Source: WTAW01 sp964540205
GTDB lineage: Bacteria > Acidobacteriota > Aminicenantia > Aminicenantales > Aminicenantaceae
Direction of reading: 5' to 3'
Length of the DNA stretch: 9,532 bases
Assembly: GCA_964540205.1 (NCBI GenBank)
Contig: CAZIMJ010000078.1
Location: 1 to 9,532, forward strand
Made by a program: the position numbers and the translations under genes. Position 1 is the stretch's first letter; the number at the start of each line of letters is the position of its first letter. The notes beneath the pieces are model-generated. The model saw only the letters and a list, made by a program, of their open reading frames with translations. It was not told the DNA's origin and did no database searches. Shown in pieces: positions 1-6,076 of the stretch.

Positions 1-1
1 G

Positions 2-286
2 ATAAAAACAGAGGGTGTGACGCCTGAAGAGATCCAAAAGGCCAAGAACCGTTTTGAGGCAAGGTTCATCCGAAGCCTGTCTAGCAGCAGGGGCCTCGCC
101 TCCAGTGTGGGACGGGCCGAACTCCATCGAGGATGGCGTTCAACCCTCACCGACCTCGAAGCCATTAAGAGCGTGACAAATGACGACATCAAACGGGTCG
201 TGGCTGAGTACTTTGTCAAATATAACAGCCTCACTGCCATCTATAAACGGAAAGGGGGCGCTCGAAGAGGAGGACAACGAAGATGA
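2..286 (+). CDS. M16 family peptidase, C-terminal end (partial, runs off left edge)
   Basis: The open frame enters from the left edge and ends at TGA 284-286, leaving about 94 residues. They match the last part of an M16 (pitrilysin/insulinase-type) domain. An EEIQKAKNRFEARFIRSL helix is followed by a GLASSVG helix, then a 'VTNDDIKRVVAEYF' segment and a final 'NSLTAIYK' strand, which is the usual order at the end of M16B proteins. The catalytic HXXEH motif would lie upstream, outside the window. The tail (KGGARRGGQRR) is unusually basic. The stop overlaps the start of the next gene by 4 bp (ATGA), so the two are translationally coupled. Because the next gene lacks HXXEH, this one is probably the catalytic member of the pair, which is an inference. 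Apparent GTG or ATG starts inside this segment are internal codons. Confidence 0.85.
   Translation: MKTEGVTPEEIQKAKNRFEARFIRSLSSSRGLASSVGRAELHRGWRSTLTDLEAIKSVTNDDIKRVVAEYFVKYNSLTAIYKRKGGARRGGQRR
267..273 (+). promoter_or_regulatory. Ribosome binding site of second M16 gene
   Basis: GAGGAGG lies inside the end of the upstream coding region, 9 nt before ATG 283. It fixes the start and supports coupled translation of the M16 pair. Confidence 0.75.
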
Positions 287-1743
287 AAAAGACACTCACC
301 ATTCTATTAGCTATCTGCTTTTTGTGTATTTCTCTTGGGAACGCTCAGGTCCAAAAACCATCAGATCTTAAGTTTCCTCCACTCAAATATGATCCGCCCG
401 ACCCCAAGGACTCCCGTATGGAGTTTGGGAACGGCCTGCGCGCGTATATCCAGGAAGACCACAACCTGCCGTTGATCAACATATCAGCCCTGATCAACTT
501 TGGCCGACTGTATGTCCCTAAGGAAAAACGGGGTCTAGCTTCGGTCATGAACGAGACATTGATCAAAGGCGGAACAAAAACCATGGAAGGCGATGTCATC
601 GAGGAAAAGATCGATTTTCTCGGGGGTTCGCTGAGTTTCAGGGCGGGAGAGCGGACCTCGACTTTGTCTCTTTCCGTTTTAAGCAAAGACATCGATGAAG
701 GGCTCGCACTCTTTTTTGACGTTCTGATGAACCCGGAATTTAGAGAAGCTCCGTTGAATCTTGCTAAAGCCCGTCTCATCGATCAACTCCGGCAGGCCAA
801 CGACCAGCCGCGTACGATCTGGAACCGCGAATACGAAGGTATCATCTATGGCGACCATCCATTGACATGGGAACCGACCAAGCAAACGTATGATGGCATC
901 ACAGGTGCAGACTTGAAAGCGACTCATGTCCAGTATTTCTTTCTCAAAAACACTATATTGGCTGCGTCAGGGGATTTCAATAAGGCCGAGCTTAAAGACA
1001 AAATCAACTCGTTTGTCTCCAACTGGGAGAATCAAAACCTTACCGTCTCAACTTTTGCCAAGACATATCCAGAGCCTGAGCCAGGTGTCTATTTCATCCA
1101 GAAGAAGATCAATCAGGGCTACATAAGCCTTGGGCATCTTGGAATCGAGGACACAAACCCGGACCACTTTGCTGTTCAGGTCATGAACTTCATTCTCGGA
1201 GGCGGCAGTTTCACATCGCGGATCACGATGAGAGTTCGGTCGACCGAAGGCCTGTCCTATAATCAGGGCAGCAGATTCAGCTACCGGTGGGGTTATCCGG
1301 GGACATTCTCTGGGTATGTCCAGACAAAATCTTCCACGGTCGGTTATGCCATTTCTTTGATCCTGGATGAGTTTCACCGCATCCGCAAAGAACTTGTCTC
1401 AGACGCCGAGATGGACGTTGCGATAAACTATTATTTGGAGAGCTTTTCCAATGCTTTTGAGTCCCCCCAGACCACAATGTCTACGTTTGCAAATCTCGAG
1501 ATGACAGGTAAGCCGATGGATTATTACGAGACTTACAGAGATCATATCAGCGCTGTGAACAAAGCCAAGGTCCAGGAGGTTGCCAACAAGTACATACATC
1601 CCGAAAAAGCCGTCATTTTGATCGTCGGGGACTTCGAGCCTTGCAACAAGGGTGGAGACAAGTGGCCTGGCCCTCTAGAGAAGCTAGGGCAGATTCACAG
1701 AATCAACCTTAAGGACCCTTTAACCGGAGAAGAATTGAAGTAG
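283..1743 (+). CDS. Secreted M16 family peptidase, non-catalytic subunit type
   Basis: This is a 486-residue protein with a Sec signal peptide (MKK, then a hydrophobic stretch, predicted cut after Ala21 in GNA|QV), so it acts in the periplasm or cell envelope. It has two M16 half-domains. In the first, the zinc motif HXXEH is replaced by SVMNE (residues 87-91, in GLASVMNETL), so it should not bind the catalytic zinc. The second half-domain keeps the LGGGSF element (about 305-310) and an Arg319/Tyr326 pair in RVRSTEGLSY. In two-subunit bacterial M16B peptidases the non-catalytic subunit supplies such a pair for substrate binding. Length and order fit this family. It starts at ATG 283, which overlaps the upstream M16 stop and follows GAGGAGG. 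It probably forms a heterodimer with the upstream gene product. It ends in TAG, followed 36 bp later by a repeat hairpin. Confidence 0.9.
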   Translation: MKKTLTILLAICFLCISLGNAQVQKPSDLKFPPLKYDPPDPKDSRMEFGNGLRAYIQEDHNLPLINISALINFGRLYVPKEKRGLASVMNETLIKGGTKTMEGDVIEEKIDFLGGSLSFRAGERTSTLSLSVLSKDIDEGLALFFDVLMNPEFREAPLNLAKARLIDQLRQANDQPRTIWNREYEGIIYGDHPLTWEPTKQTYDGITGADLKATHVQYFFLKNTILAASGDFNKAELKDKINSFVSNWENQNLTVSTFAKTYPEPEPGVYFIQKKINQGYISLGHLGIEDTNPDHFAVQVMNFILGGGSFTSRITMRVRSTEGLSYNQGSRFSYRWGYPGTFSGYVQTKSSTVGYAISLILDEFHRIRKELVSDAEMDVAINYYLESFSNAFESPQTTMSTFANLEMTGKPMDYYETYRDHISAVNKAKVQEVANKYIHPEKAVILIVGDFEPCNKGGDKWPGPLEKLGQIHRINLKDPLTGEELK

Positions 1744-1778
1744 CCCAGTTGATATTTTTCTTGATTTTCGATAATTAT

Positions 1779-1900
1779 TCTTAGAAGCACAATTTTACCC
1801 CCAAAAAAGTGCTTCTAAGGCATTTTTAGGCATGGATTATTGGACTAACCTATTTAAAATGAATAGGATGGTGTGGCCCGTCCCTCTTATTCTCTTATTC
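1779..1900 (+). repeat. Dispersed repeat copy R1 (TGTGGCCCGTCCC-ending element)
   Basis: This is a full copy of the local repeat family, in the 36-160 bp after the M16 stop and before the convergent lipoprotein gene. Its 5' part is a perfect hairpin, CTTAGAAGCAC (1780-1790) against GTGCTTCTAAG (1809-1819), with an 18-nt loop. About 50 AT-rich bases follow, then the terminus TGTGGCCCGTCCC (1872-1884). Directly after the terminus TCTTATTC is present twice in tandem (1885-1892, 1893-1900). The segment after the hairpin aligns along its length with the copies at 5660 and 5960. Confidence 0.8.
1780..1819 (+). terminator. Hairpin between convergent genes, possible terminator
   Basis: A perfect 11-bp stem (CTTAGAAGCAC/GTGCTTCTAAG) with an 18-nt loop sits between two convergent genes and could end transcripts from either side. 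Neither side carries a proper U-tract, only GGCATTTTT on the right, and the hairpin is a conserved part of the repeat. Its role as a terminator is therefore only possible. Confidence 0.35.
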
Positions 1901-1904
1901 TAAA

Positions 1905-2504
1905 TTACAAACGCTCAGCGGCCCAGGCTCCTTTTTCATCTTCGCCTACTGCAAAAGTGCCGCTCATGTTAAACACCGCACCAGTCAGGACGAAGAAATT
2001 CCAATCAGTATAAGTAATAGTGACAACTCCGCTTTCTCCAGTCCAGTATCCGTGATAACCGCGGCTATCGGAAAACGTGCCGCTAGTCAAGCTGGTCCCA
2101 TCCAGGGTCATTTCGAATTCAAAAGTCTCACTGGGATCAGTCTGCTGCATCTCCATGCTCCATTTCCCGCGAATATCCACCAATCGAGCGAGCAGGGTGA
2201 CATCTGTGTACATCGCGAATGTGCCAGTATAAGTCTGACGTATATCGTTGAGGAAGACCTCCACAGTATGAATGGGATCTATCCCTGTATATTCATAACT
2301 TATTTCAGAGAGATCCTTATGCATGTACTCGCCCGCCTGAGGAGTTCCCGTGACTCCTTCCTCGATGATAACGTTTAACCTATAATCGGGAGTGCCAAAA
2401 TCGCAGCTGCCTAAAACCAGAAGTATCACCAGAATTTGAACAAATCCTCCATATACTGCTATTTTTTTTATTTTTTTTGGTATGATAGTCATTTTTTTCC
2501 GCAC
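1905..2504 (-). CDS. Putative lipoprotein of unknown function
   Basis: I do not recognise the family. The 199-residue product has a long basic N-terminus (residues 1-15, Lys-rich), a hydrophobic stretch (about 18-32) and a lipobox LGSC with Cys34, so it should be lipid-anchored. The mature part is rich in Thr, Gly and aromatic residues in alternating patterns (VTITYTDWNFFV, GTFSDSRGYHGYWTG), suggesting an all-beta, lipocalin-like fold, which is inference. The start is uncertain. GTG 2504 has AAGGA only 4 nt upstream, whereas ATG 2492 (four codons in) has GCGGA about 6 nt upstream; both keep the lipobox. Two A8 tracts lie in the first 20 codons. It lies 131 bp downstream of the decayed FadL gene on the same strand, and I see no convincing promoter between them. 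It ends in TAA. Confidence 0.7.
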   Translation of the reverse strand: MRKKMTIIPKKIKKIAVYGGFVQILVILLVLGSCDFGTPDYRLNVIIEEGVTGTPQAGEYMHKDLSEISYEYTGIDPIHTVEVFLNDIRQTYTGTFAMYTDVTLLARLVDIRGKWSMEMQQTDPSETFEFEMTLDGTSLTSGTFSDSRGYHGYWTGESGVVTITYTDWNFFVLTGAVFNMSGTFAVGEDEKGAWAAERL

Positions 2505-2635
2505 ATATTCCTTTGTGTATCTCTCTATTAAGATAACCGAAACAACATTTTACAGCAAGCCCTATGTCTATAAGACAACCCTCTTTCCCATTTTATTTCA
2601 ACGGATTTTTGATAATCTTTGGATAAATTGATGTC

Positions 2636-3883
2636 TCAGAAATTAAAGCCTACACCAAAACCCAGGACGAAATAGTTGCTAGAGTAAGTCAAGGGATAGT
2701 CTGGAAGAGTGGATGTTGTATTTTCTGACTTCACATACTGGATAAACGCATCAAAAGTGAGCTTCCCCATCAGGGACTGGTCAATGATTGTCCGAACGGG
2801 ACCGTTATATCCCACGCCAAAGGAAAAAACGTTGTGAGGCAAAACAGGAAAAATGGGAGAAAGTGTATCGTCTGGGGAAGGGCTTTGATGATGGGCATAC
2901 CCGCCTCTTACGGACAGAATTTCCTTGATAAAATACTCGATGCCGAACTTGTAGCTCCAAGTATCCTTCCAGTTGAAATTAATGGTGTAGATGGGATCAT
3001 CATTCAGATCTTCTGGTGCAAACTCCGATTTGTCGAACGTGCTCCATTCCGTCCATTGAGCATCGGCAAGTAGCATCAGTTTTTTCATCGGGGACCACAT
3101 CAATCCGAATACTGCCTCAGAAGGAAGCGTTTGGGAATAGGTAATGTCGTAGAACCCTTGCATGTCTGCTGTATCTTGTGGTGACATTATGGCTCCCGAA
3201 AAGGAAGCTCCTTGAGCCGTTGCAGAATTGTCGTGAGCACTAAATACTCCGCTGAGGTTTATTCGGAGAGTGTTCCCAGGAGTTGTCAGAACTTTGTAAG
3301 TTCCGTTCTGATCAACCTTAACCCTGTGTTGATATCGTCCGCCTAATTGGAAGTGATCACTCAGTTTAAGAAGTATACCTCCCGACAATCCAATCCCAGT
3401 CCCGCTCGAATTCATCATTATGTTGAAGGAATACACGTCGGCGTCCCATCTTTGAGAGGCCCAGACAATATCTAGGCCTGCGCCGATAGCCAGCGCATCG
3501 GTCACTCTCCATGCAACGGCAGGACGGAGATAGAATGTCTAGACCTTAGATATGCTGTTGAGTCGTTCGCCTGGCCAGTTGAATGGCCAATGAATTCCTA
3601 TCGCGTACGGAGTAAATCCTCCGAGGCCAATGCTGATCCTCTCATGTAAGTTCCATGAGATAAAAAAGGAGCCTTGAAGTCGTTCGTCCACAGAATCATA
3701 TGAGCCTGAGCCTAGTTCTGCATTTGGTTCAGCAGTCACCTTCTACTTGGAATAGGTCAAATTGATCCGGAAACCGACTCCCTTTTGGAAGGCAATCCCT
3801 GCAGGATTGTAATAAATAGCGGAGGAATTATCGGCGAGACCGACGTAGGCACCCGGGACGGAGTTAATGGGGACGGGCCACAT
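2636..3883 (-). pseudogene. OmpP1/FadL-family outer-membrane protein, broken by two TAG codons and 5'-truncated
   Basis: One minus-strand frame from 3883 to TGA 2636-2638 encodes an OmpP1/FadL-type beta-barrel, the family of long-chain fatty acid and hydrophobic-compound transporters. The hallmark AYVGLADNSSAIYYNPAGI (near the N-terminus) is followed by GGFTPYAIG, WPGERLNSISKV, TFYLRPAVAWRVTDALAIGAGLD, then a long barrel ending in LGFGVGFNF with the C-terminal Phe of outer-membrane proteins. Two TAG codons interrupt the frame (3743-3745 and 3539-3541) without any frameshift, and the family pattern continues directly across each. The N-terminus is also gone: instead of a signal peptide and the usual first residues, the frame begins with MWPVP encoded by the end of repeat R6. 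With the stops read through it would be 415 residues. The longest piece (2636-3505) starts at GTG inside the barrel and is unlikely to be a real start. Sequencing error at two separate TAGs is possible but would not restore the missing signal peptide. Confidence 0.85.
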
Positions 3884-3985
3884 GATGTTATTGATATTAA
3901 ATAGATTAACCTAAAATTTAGGGCCAAAAAAAACCTTACAATATTCTTTTTTAGGGTAAAATGGGCATCCTAAGAAAATATCTTT
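3864..3985 (-). repeat. Dispersed repeat copy R6 (reverse orientation)
   Basis: Read on the minus strand, it runs from a CTTAGGATG segment (about 3973) through AT-rich sequence to the conserved terminus TGTGGCCCGTCCCC (3882-3869), then ATTAA. The bases just before the terminus (ATCAATAACAT) match copy R5 at 9178-9189. Its internal segment with TTTTACCCYAAAAAA matches R1. The terminus borders the FadL pseudogene and supplies its first codons. Confidence 0.75.
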
Positions 3986-4128
3986 GCTATTTTTTTAGTA
4001 GCATTAGTCTGAAAATCCTTAGAACTCTGGTTTCGCCTATATAAACAGTACTTTAAGGTTAAAAAGAGACACCATTTTTGATCTATCTCTTTTATAATAA
4101 ATAATATACTGTGGCCCGTCCCCATTAA
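3864..4128. mobile_element. MITE-like inverted repeat pair (R6 + R2), 265 bp
   Basis: Copies R6 (minus) and R2 (plus) lie head to head, so that the unit is bounded by a perfect 19-bp terminal inverted repeat, TTAATGGGGACGGGCCACA (3864-3882) and its complement (4110-4128). Both outer ends are TTAA. There is no coding capacity inside. It separates two gene remnants that read outward, FadL on the left and the CARDB-like fragment on the right, each missing its 5' end. This resembles a non-autonomous mobile element, or simply two repeat copies placed back to back; no transposase is visible in the window. Confidence 0.55.
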
Positions 4129-4138
4129 TACATTAATC
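4016..4138 (+). repeat. Dispersed repeat copy R2
   Basis: The copy starts with an imperfect hairpin (CCTTAGA...TTTAAGG, 4017-4058), continues with AT-rich sequence and ends in TGTGGCCCGTCCCC (4110-4123). CATTAATA (4123-4130) and CATTAATC (4131-4138) follow in tandem, an 8-nt near-duplication like the one beside R1. Confidence 0.75.
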
Positions 4139-4323
4139 AAAGAAGTTTCAAAGCCTTACAATCCAAGAAAAAGAGGACGTTGCAGATTGAGAGGTTCCTG
4201 AATAAATCGGTCGAAGAGGGTAGCTATTTTTTGGTTACGGTTGTGGATGAGGAAGACCACAACAATGATACAGAACCAAAAAACAACAAATTCGTATGTA
4301 CAAATAAGGTGGCTATAGAATAG
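4129..4323 (+). pseudogene. C-terminal remnant of a CARDB-like domain protein
   Basis: A frame of 64 codons, opened by the TAA at 4126-4128 within the repeat and closed by TAG 4321-4323, reads as a real protein end. The segment EEGSYFLVTVVDEEDHN is followed by TEPKNNKFVCTNKVAIE. The pattern 'G-Y-x-L-x-x-x-V-D ... E ... N-N-x-F-V-x-x-x-x-x-I' is that of the last strands of CARDB-type Ig-like adhesion domains, found at the ends of secreted proteins. There is no credible start codon with a ribosome site, and the 5' part of the gene is absent: the repeat R2 terminus is where it begins. I read it as the stump of a larger surface or secreted protein. The family assignment rests on a short pattern only. 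Confidence 0.5.
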
Positions 4324-4436
4324 CGATTAACAAATAATAGTGATCGACAAATAAATGTAGGATCAGTTCCCCGAACGTACCGAATAAAACAGGATTTGTA
4401 ATCAGTGGTTTTATCGGCTTGAAAATTTTGGCTTTT

Positions 4437-4442
4437 AAGGAG
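4437..4442 (+). promoter_or_regulatory. Ribosome binding site of the MBL-fold gene
   Basis: AAGGAG ends 8 nt before ATG 4451. It overlaps an in-frame GTG at 4442, which therefore cannot be the start; the ATG at 4451 is chosen. No convincing promoter is seen in 4324-4436. Confidence 0.75.
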
Positions 4443-4450
4443 TGGAACGA

Positions 4451-5500
4451 ATGCGATCAGCGATAAAGATTTTAGTAAGCCTCATTCTTATAACCGTATT
4501 GTCTGTGCTTTTGCAGGCAGATTCAGAACTGCCTCTGCATCAAAAAAGGCTGAGCGAAAAAGTGCTCATTGTTTGGGCTGGCGATCACATGCAGACTATT
4601 GCGACAGTAGCCCTCGCAACGGAAAAGGGGATCGTTGTCATCGAAACGAGTTTGATCCGCTCTTATGATGCCAGGATCAGACAAGTGATCGAAAAGGAGT
4701 TTGGAAGAAACGACTTCAAATATCTAATAAATACACATTACTACCACGACCATACCTGCGGTAATCAGATCTACTCCGATGCGACGATCGTGGCTCACAA
4801 GAACCTTCTAAGCGGGATGAAAGAGGAACTCACCGGGGATGGATTGGTCAAACTTGTGGACAAGTTCAAGGGAATGCTCAAAGATCGAGAAGAGGCGATT
4901 CAACATGTAGAGCCGGATTCAAAAGACTATCATTTTGTGAGAGAATTTATTGTCTGCTTAAAGTTGGCGATCGAAGAATTGCAGAGCGGATTTATCCCCA
5001 CTTTTCCTTCCGTGATGTTTGAGAAAAGCCTAACGCTCGACATGGGCGACATGACTGTTGAGCTATACTCTATCGGAGGCATGCACACAGACAGTGACAT
5101 CGTGATATTCGTCCCGGAAGAGGGCCTTGTGGCCATAGGGGATGTGGCGCCGGATCAAATGCTGCCCTATATCAGAAAAGACCTTAAATCAGATTTTTCA
5201 ATGACGTTGGAAAATTGGGGCAGGATTGTGAATAGCCCATCGGAAATCAAATATGTGAACATGGCCCATTCCGATATGTTCCTTTCGGTGGAAACATTTA
5301 AGGAACAGTACAAGTATTTTAACACTTTACGGCAGGAATTGTCGGAAATGTATCGGCAGGGACAAACAATCAAAGATGCAAAGAAAAAATACACGATAGA
5401 GAAGGACTTTCCCTATTTCAAGGATAAAATCATCAAAATGAGAGATGTCGATATTAACGAAAACAACATCGAAGCGATATGGGAAAGGATTGCTAAATAA
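4451..5500 (+). CDS. Secreted metallo-beta-lactamase-fold hydrolase with altered zinc motif
   Basis: This is a 349-residue protein with a Sec signal peptide (residues 1-23, cut likely after LQA), so it is exported. The MBL-fold signatures appear in order: the strand TEKGIVVIETS (57-67), the metal motif NTHYYHDHTCGN (94-105), GGMHTDSDIVIFVPEEGL (209-226, His212), AIGDV (Asp231) and VNMAHSDM (His273). The canonical HXHXDH is here H96-Y-Y98-H99-D100-H101, so the second His ligand is Tyr98, with a His one position later. A C-terminal helical extension (about 285-349) is usual in the MBL enzymes annotated as cyclase-like or quinoprotein-relay proteins. The substrate is unknown. It stands alone, flanked by repeats. 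If the altered site still binds metal, it may be a mono-zinc or different-metal enzyme; alternatively it is inactive. Confidence 0.85.
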   Translation: MRSAIKILVSLILITVLSVLLQADSELPLHQKRLSEKVLIVWAGDHMQTIATVALATEKGIVVIETSLIRSYDARIRQVIEKEFGRNDFKYLINTHYYHDHTCGNQIYSDATIVAHKNLLSGMKEELTGDGLVKLVDKFKGMLKDREEAIQHVEPDSKDYHFVREFIVCLKLAIEELQSGFIPTFPSVMFEKSLTLDMGDMTVELYSIGGMHTDSDIVIFVPEEGLVAIGDVAPDQMLPYIRKDLKSDFSMTLENWGRIVNSPSEIKYVNMAHSDMFLSVETFKEQYKYFNTLRQELSEMYRQGQTIKDAKKKYTIEKDFPYFKDKIIKMRDVDINENNIEAIWERIAK

Positions 5501-5659
5501 TCCCTTGGCTGATAGAAATTCTTGATAATAAAAAGATAACATAAAAAAATATCCCCTATAACACACCTTTTTCTGCCCTTACAGTGATGTTTTTTTTGGC
5601 AAAATCGTTGGTCTTAGGCACTTTTTAGGGGCAATCTTTTTGTATATATCCCTGTTTTG

Positions 5660-5770
5660 TTCTTAGGCGTCTATTTTATATATAAAATCGTGCTTCTAAG
5701 ACCCTTTTTGGAGTGGAATTTTGAACTAATGTATTTGTAATGAATTAGTTGCTGTAGCCCGTTCCCATAA
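5660..5770 (+). repeat. Dispersed repeat copy R3
   Basis: The copy is bounded by CTTAG (5662-5666) and ends in TGTAGCCCGTTCCC (5753-5766), a variant terminus with two changes. Inside the CTTAG...CTAAG arms lies a perfect 16-bp palindrome ATTTTATATATAAAAT (5673-5688). From TGCTTCTAAG onward it aligns closely with R4 (both have GAATTTTGA and GTTGCT before the terminus). Confidence 0.75.
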
Positions 5771-5894
5771 ACTCCACTAGTTAATCCATAATCCAATTCC
5801 AAATCCTATGAAATTCAAGGTTGAACATAAGGTTTCTTTGCCATCAGGTATGCTATGAGAAATTAGATTCTAGACATCAAATCTTATTAAACCG

Positions 5895-5924
5895 TTGAAC
5901 ATTCTGTTTTGGCTATGATATAGT
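5895..5924 (+). promoter_or_regulatory. Candidate sigma70 promoter of the permease-DUF1177 operon
   Basis: TTGAAC (5895-5900), an 18-nt spacer and TATAGT (5919-5924), with the extended -10 dinucleotide TG one base before it (5916-5917). Transcription would begin near 5931, giving a leader of about 130 nt that contains most of repeat R4. The ten bases CGTTGAACAT recur at the -35 region of the response-regulator promoter (9262-9271). Confidence 0.5.
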
Positions 5925-5959
5925 TTTTCCAAGATTACAGCGGGTGATAATATCGAAAC

Positions 5960-6076
5960 AAGAACTCTTAGAGCTCCTATTTCGGGTACGAAATCGTGCT
6001 TTTAAGATCTTTTTTTGAGTTGAATTTTGAGCTAAAGTCTTTATAAAGAGTGAGTTGCTATGGCCCGTCCCCATAA
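5960..6076 (+). repeat. Dispersed repeat copy R4, overlapping the permease start
   Basis: CTTAG (5967-5971) opens a hairpin region containing ATTTCG-GGTA-CGAAAT (5979-5994) and closing at TTAAG (6002-6006). AT-rich sequence aligned to R3 follows, then the terminus TATGGCCCGTCCCC (6059-6072). A G-to-A difference from the family consensus turns the terminus GTG into the ATG used by the permease gene. The copy supplies the leader, a weak ribosome site (AAAGAG, 6045-6050) and the first five codons. Confidence 0.75.

Larger units (their letters stand above)
5501..6059. other. Long intergenic region with two repeat copies and a promoter candidate
   Basis: This is an AT-rich spacer of about 560 bp with no credible coding frame on either strand. 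It contains repeat copies R3 (5660-5770) and R4 (from 5960) in the same orientation, and a sigma70-like promoter candidate at 5895-5924. A further CTTAGGCACTTTTTAGG segment at 5612-5628 resembles the repeat's inner part and may be a degraded fragment. Confidence 0.7.

Noticed and set aside
345..1599. Several minus-strand and alternate-frame open frames across the M16 gene
   Set aside because: They lie inside a strongly supported coding region, lack family patterns and ribosome sites, and are shadow frames.
2636..3505. A 289-residue intact outer-membrane protein starting at GTG 3505
   Set aside because: The frame and family pattern continue upstream through TAG codons (TFYLRPAVAWRV and further), and there is no signal peptide or ribosome site at 3505.
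3539..3745. Genetic-code change (TAG as sense codon) to explain the FadL interruptions
   Set aside because: The M16 gene in the same window ends in TAG at the expected length, and the FadL gene is also missing its 5' end, which points to decay.
4442..4450. GTG 4442 as start of the MBL-fold gene
   Set aside because: It overlaps the AAGGAG ribosome site (4437-4442); ATG 4451 has correct spacing and begins a normal signal peptide.
5501..6059. tRNA or other structured RNA gene in the long spacer
   Set aside because: No cloverleaf, CCA end or T-loop pattern is found; the structure present is explained by the repeat hairpins.
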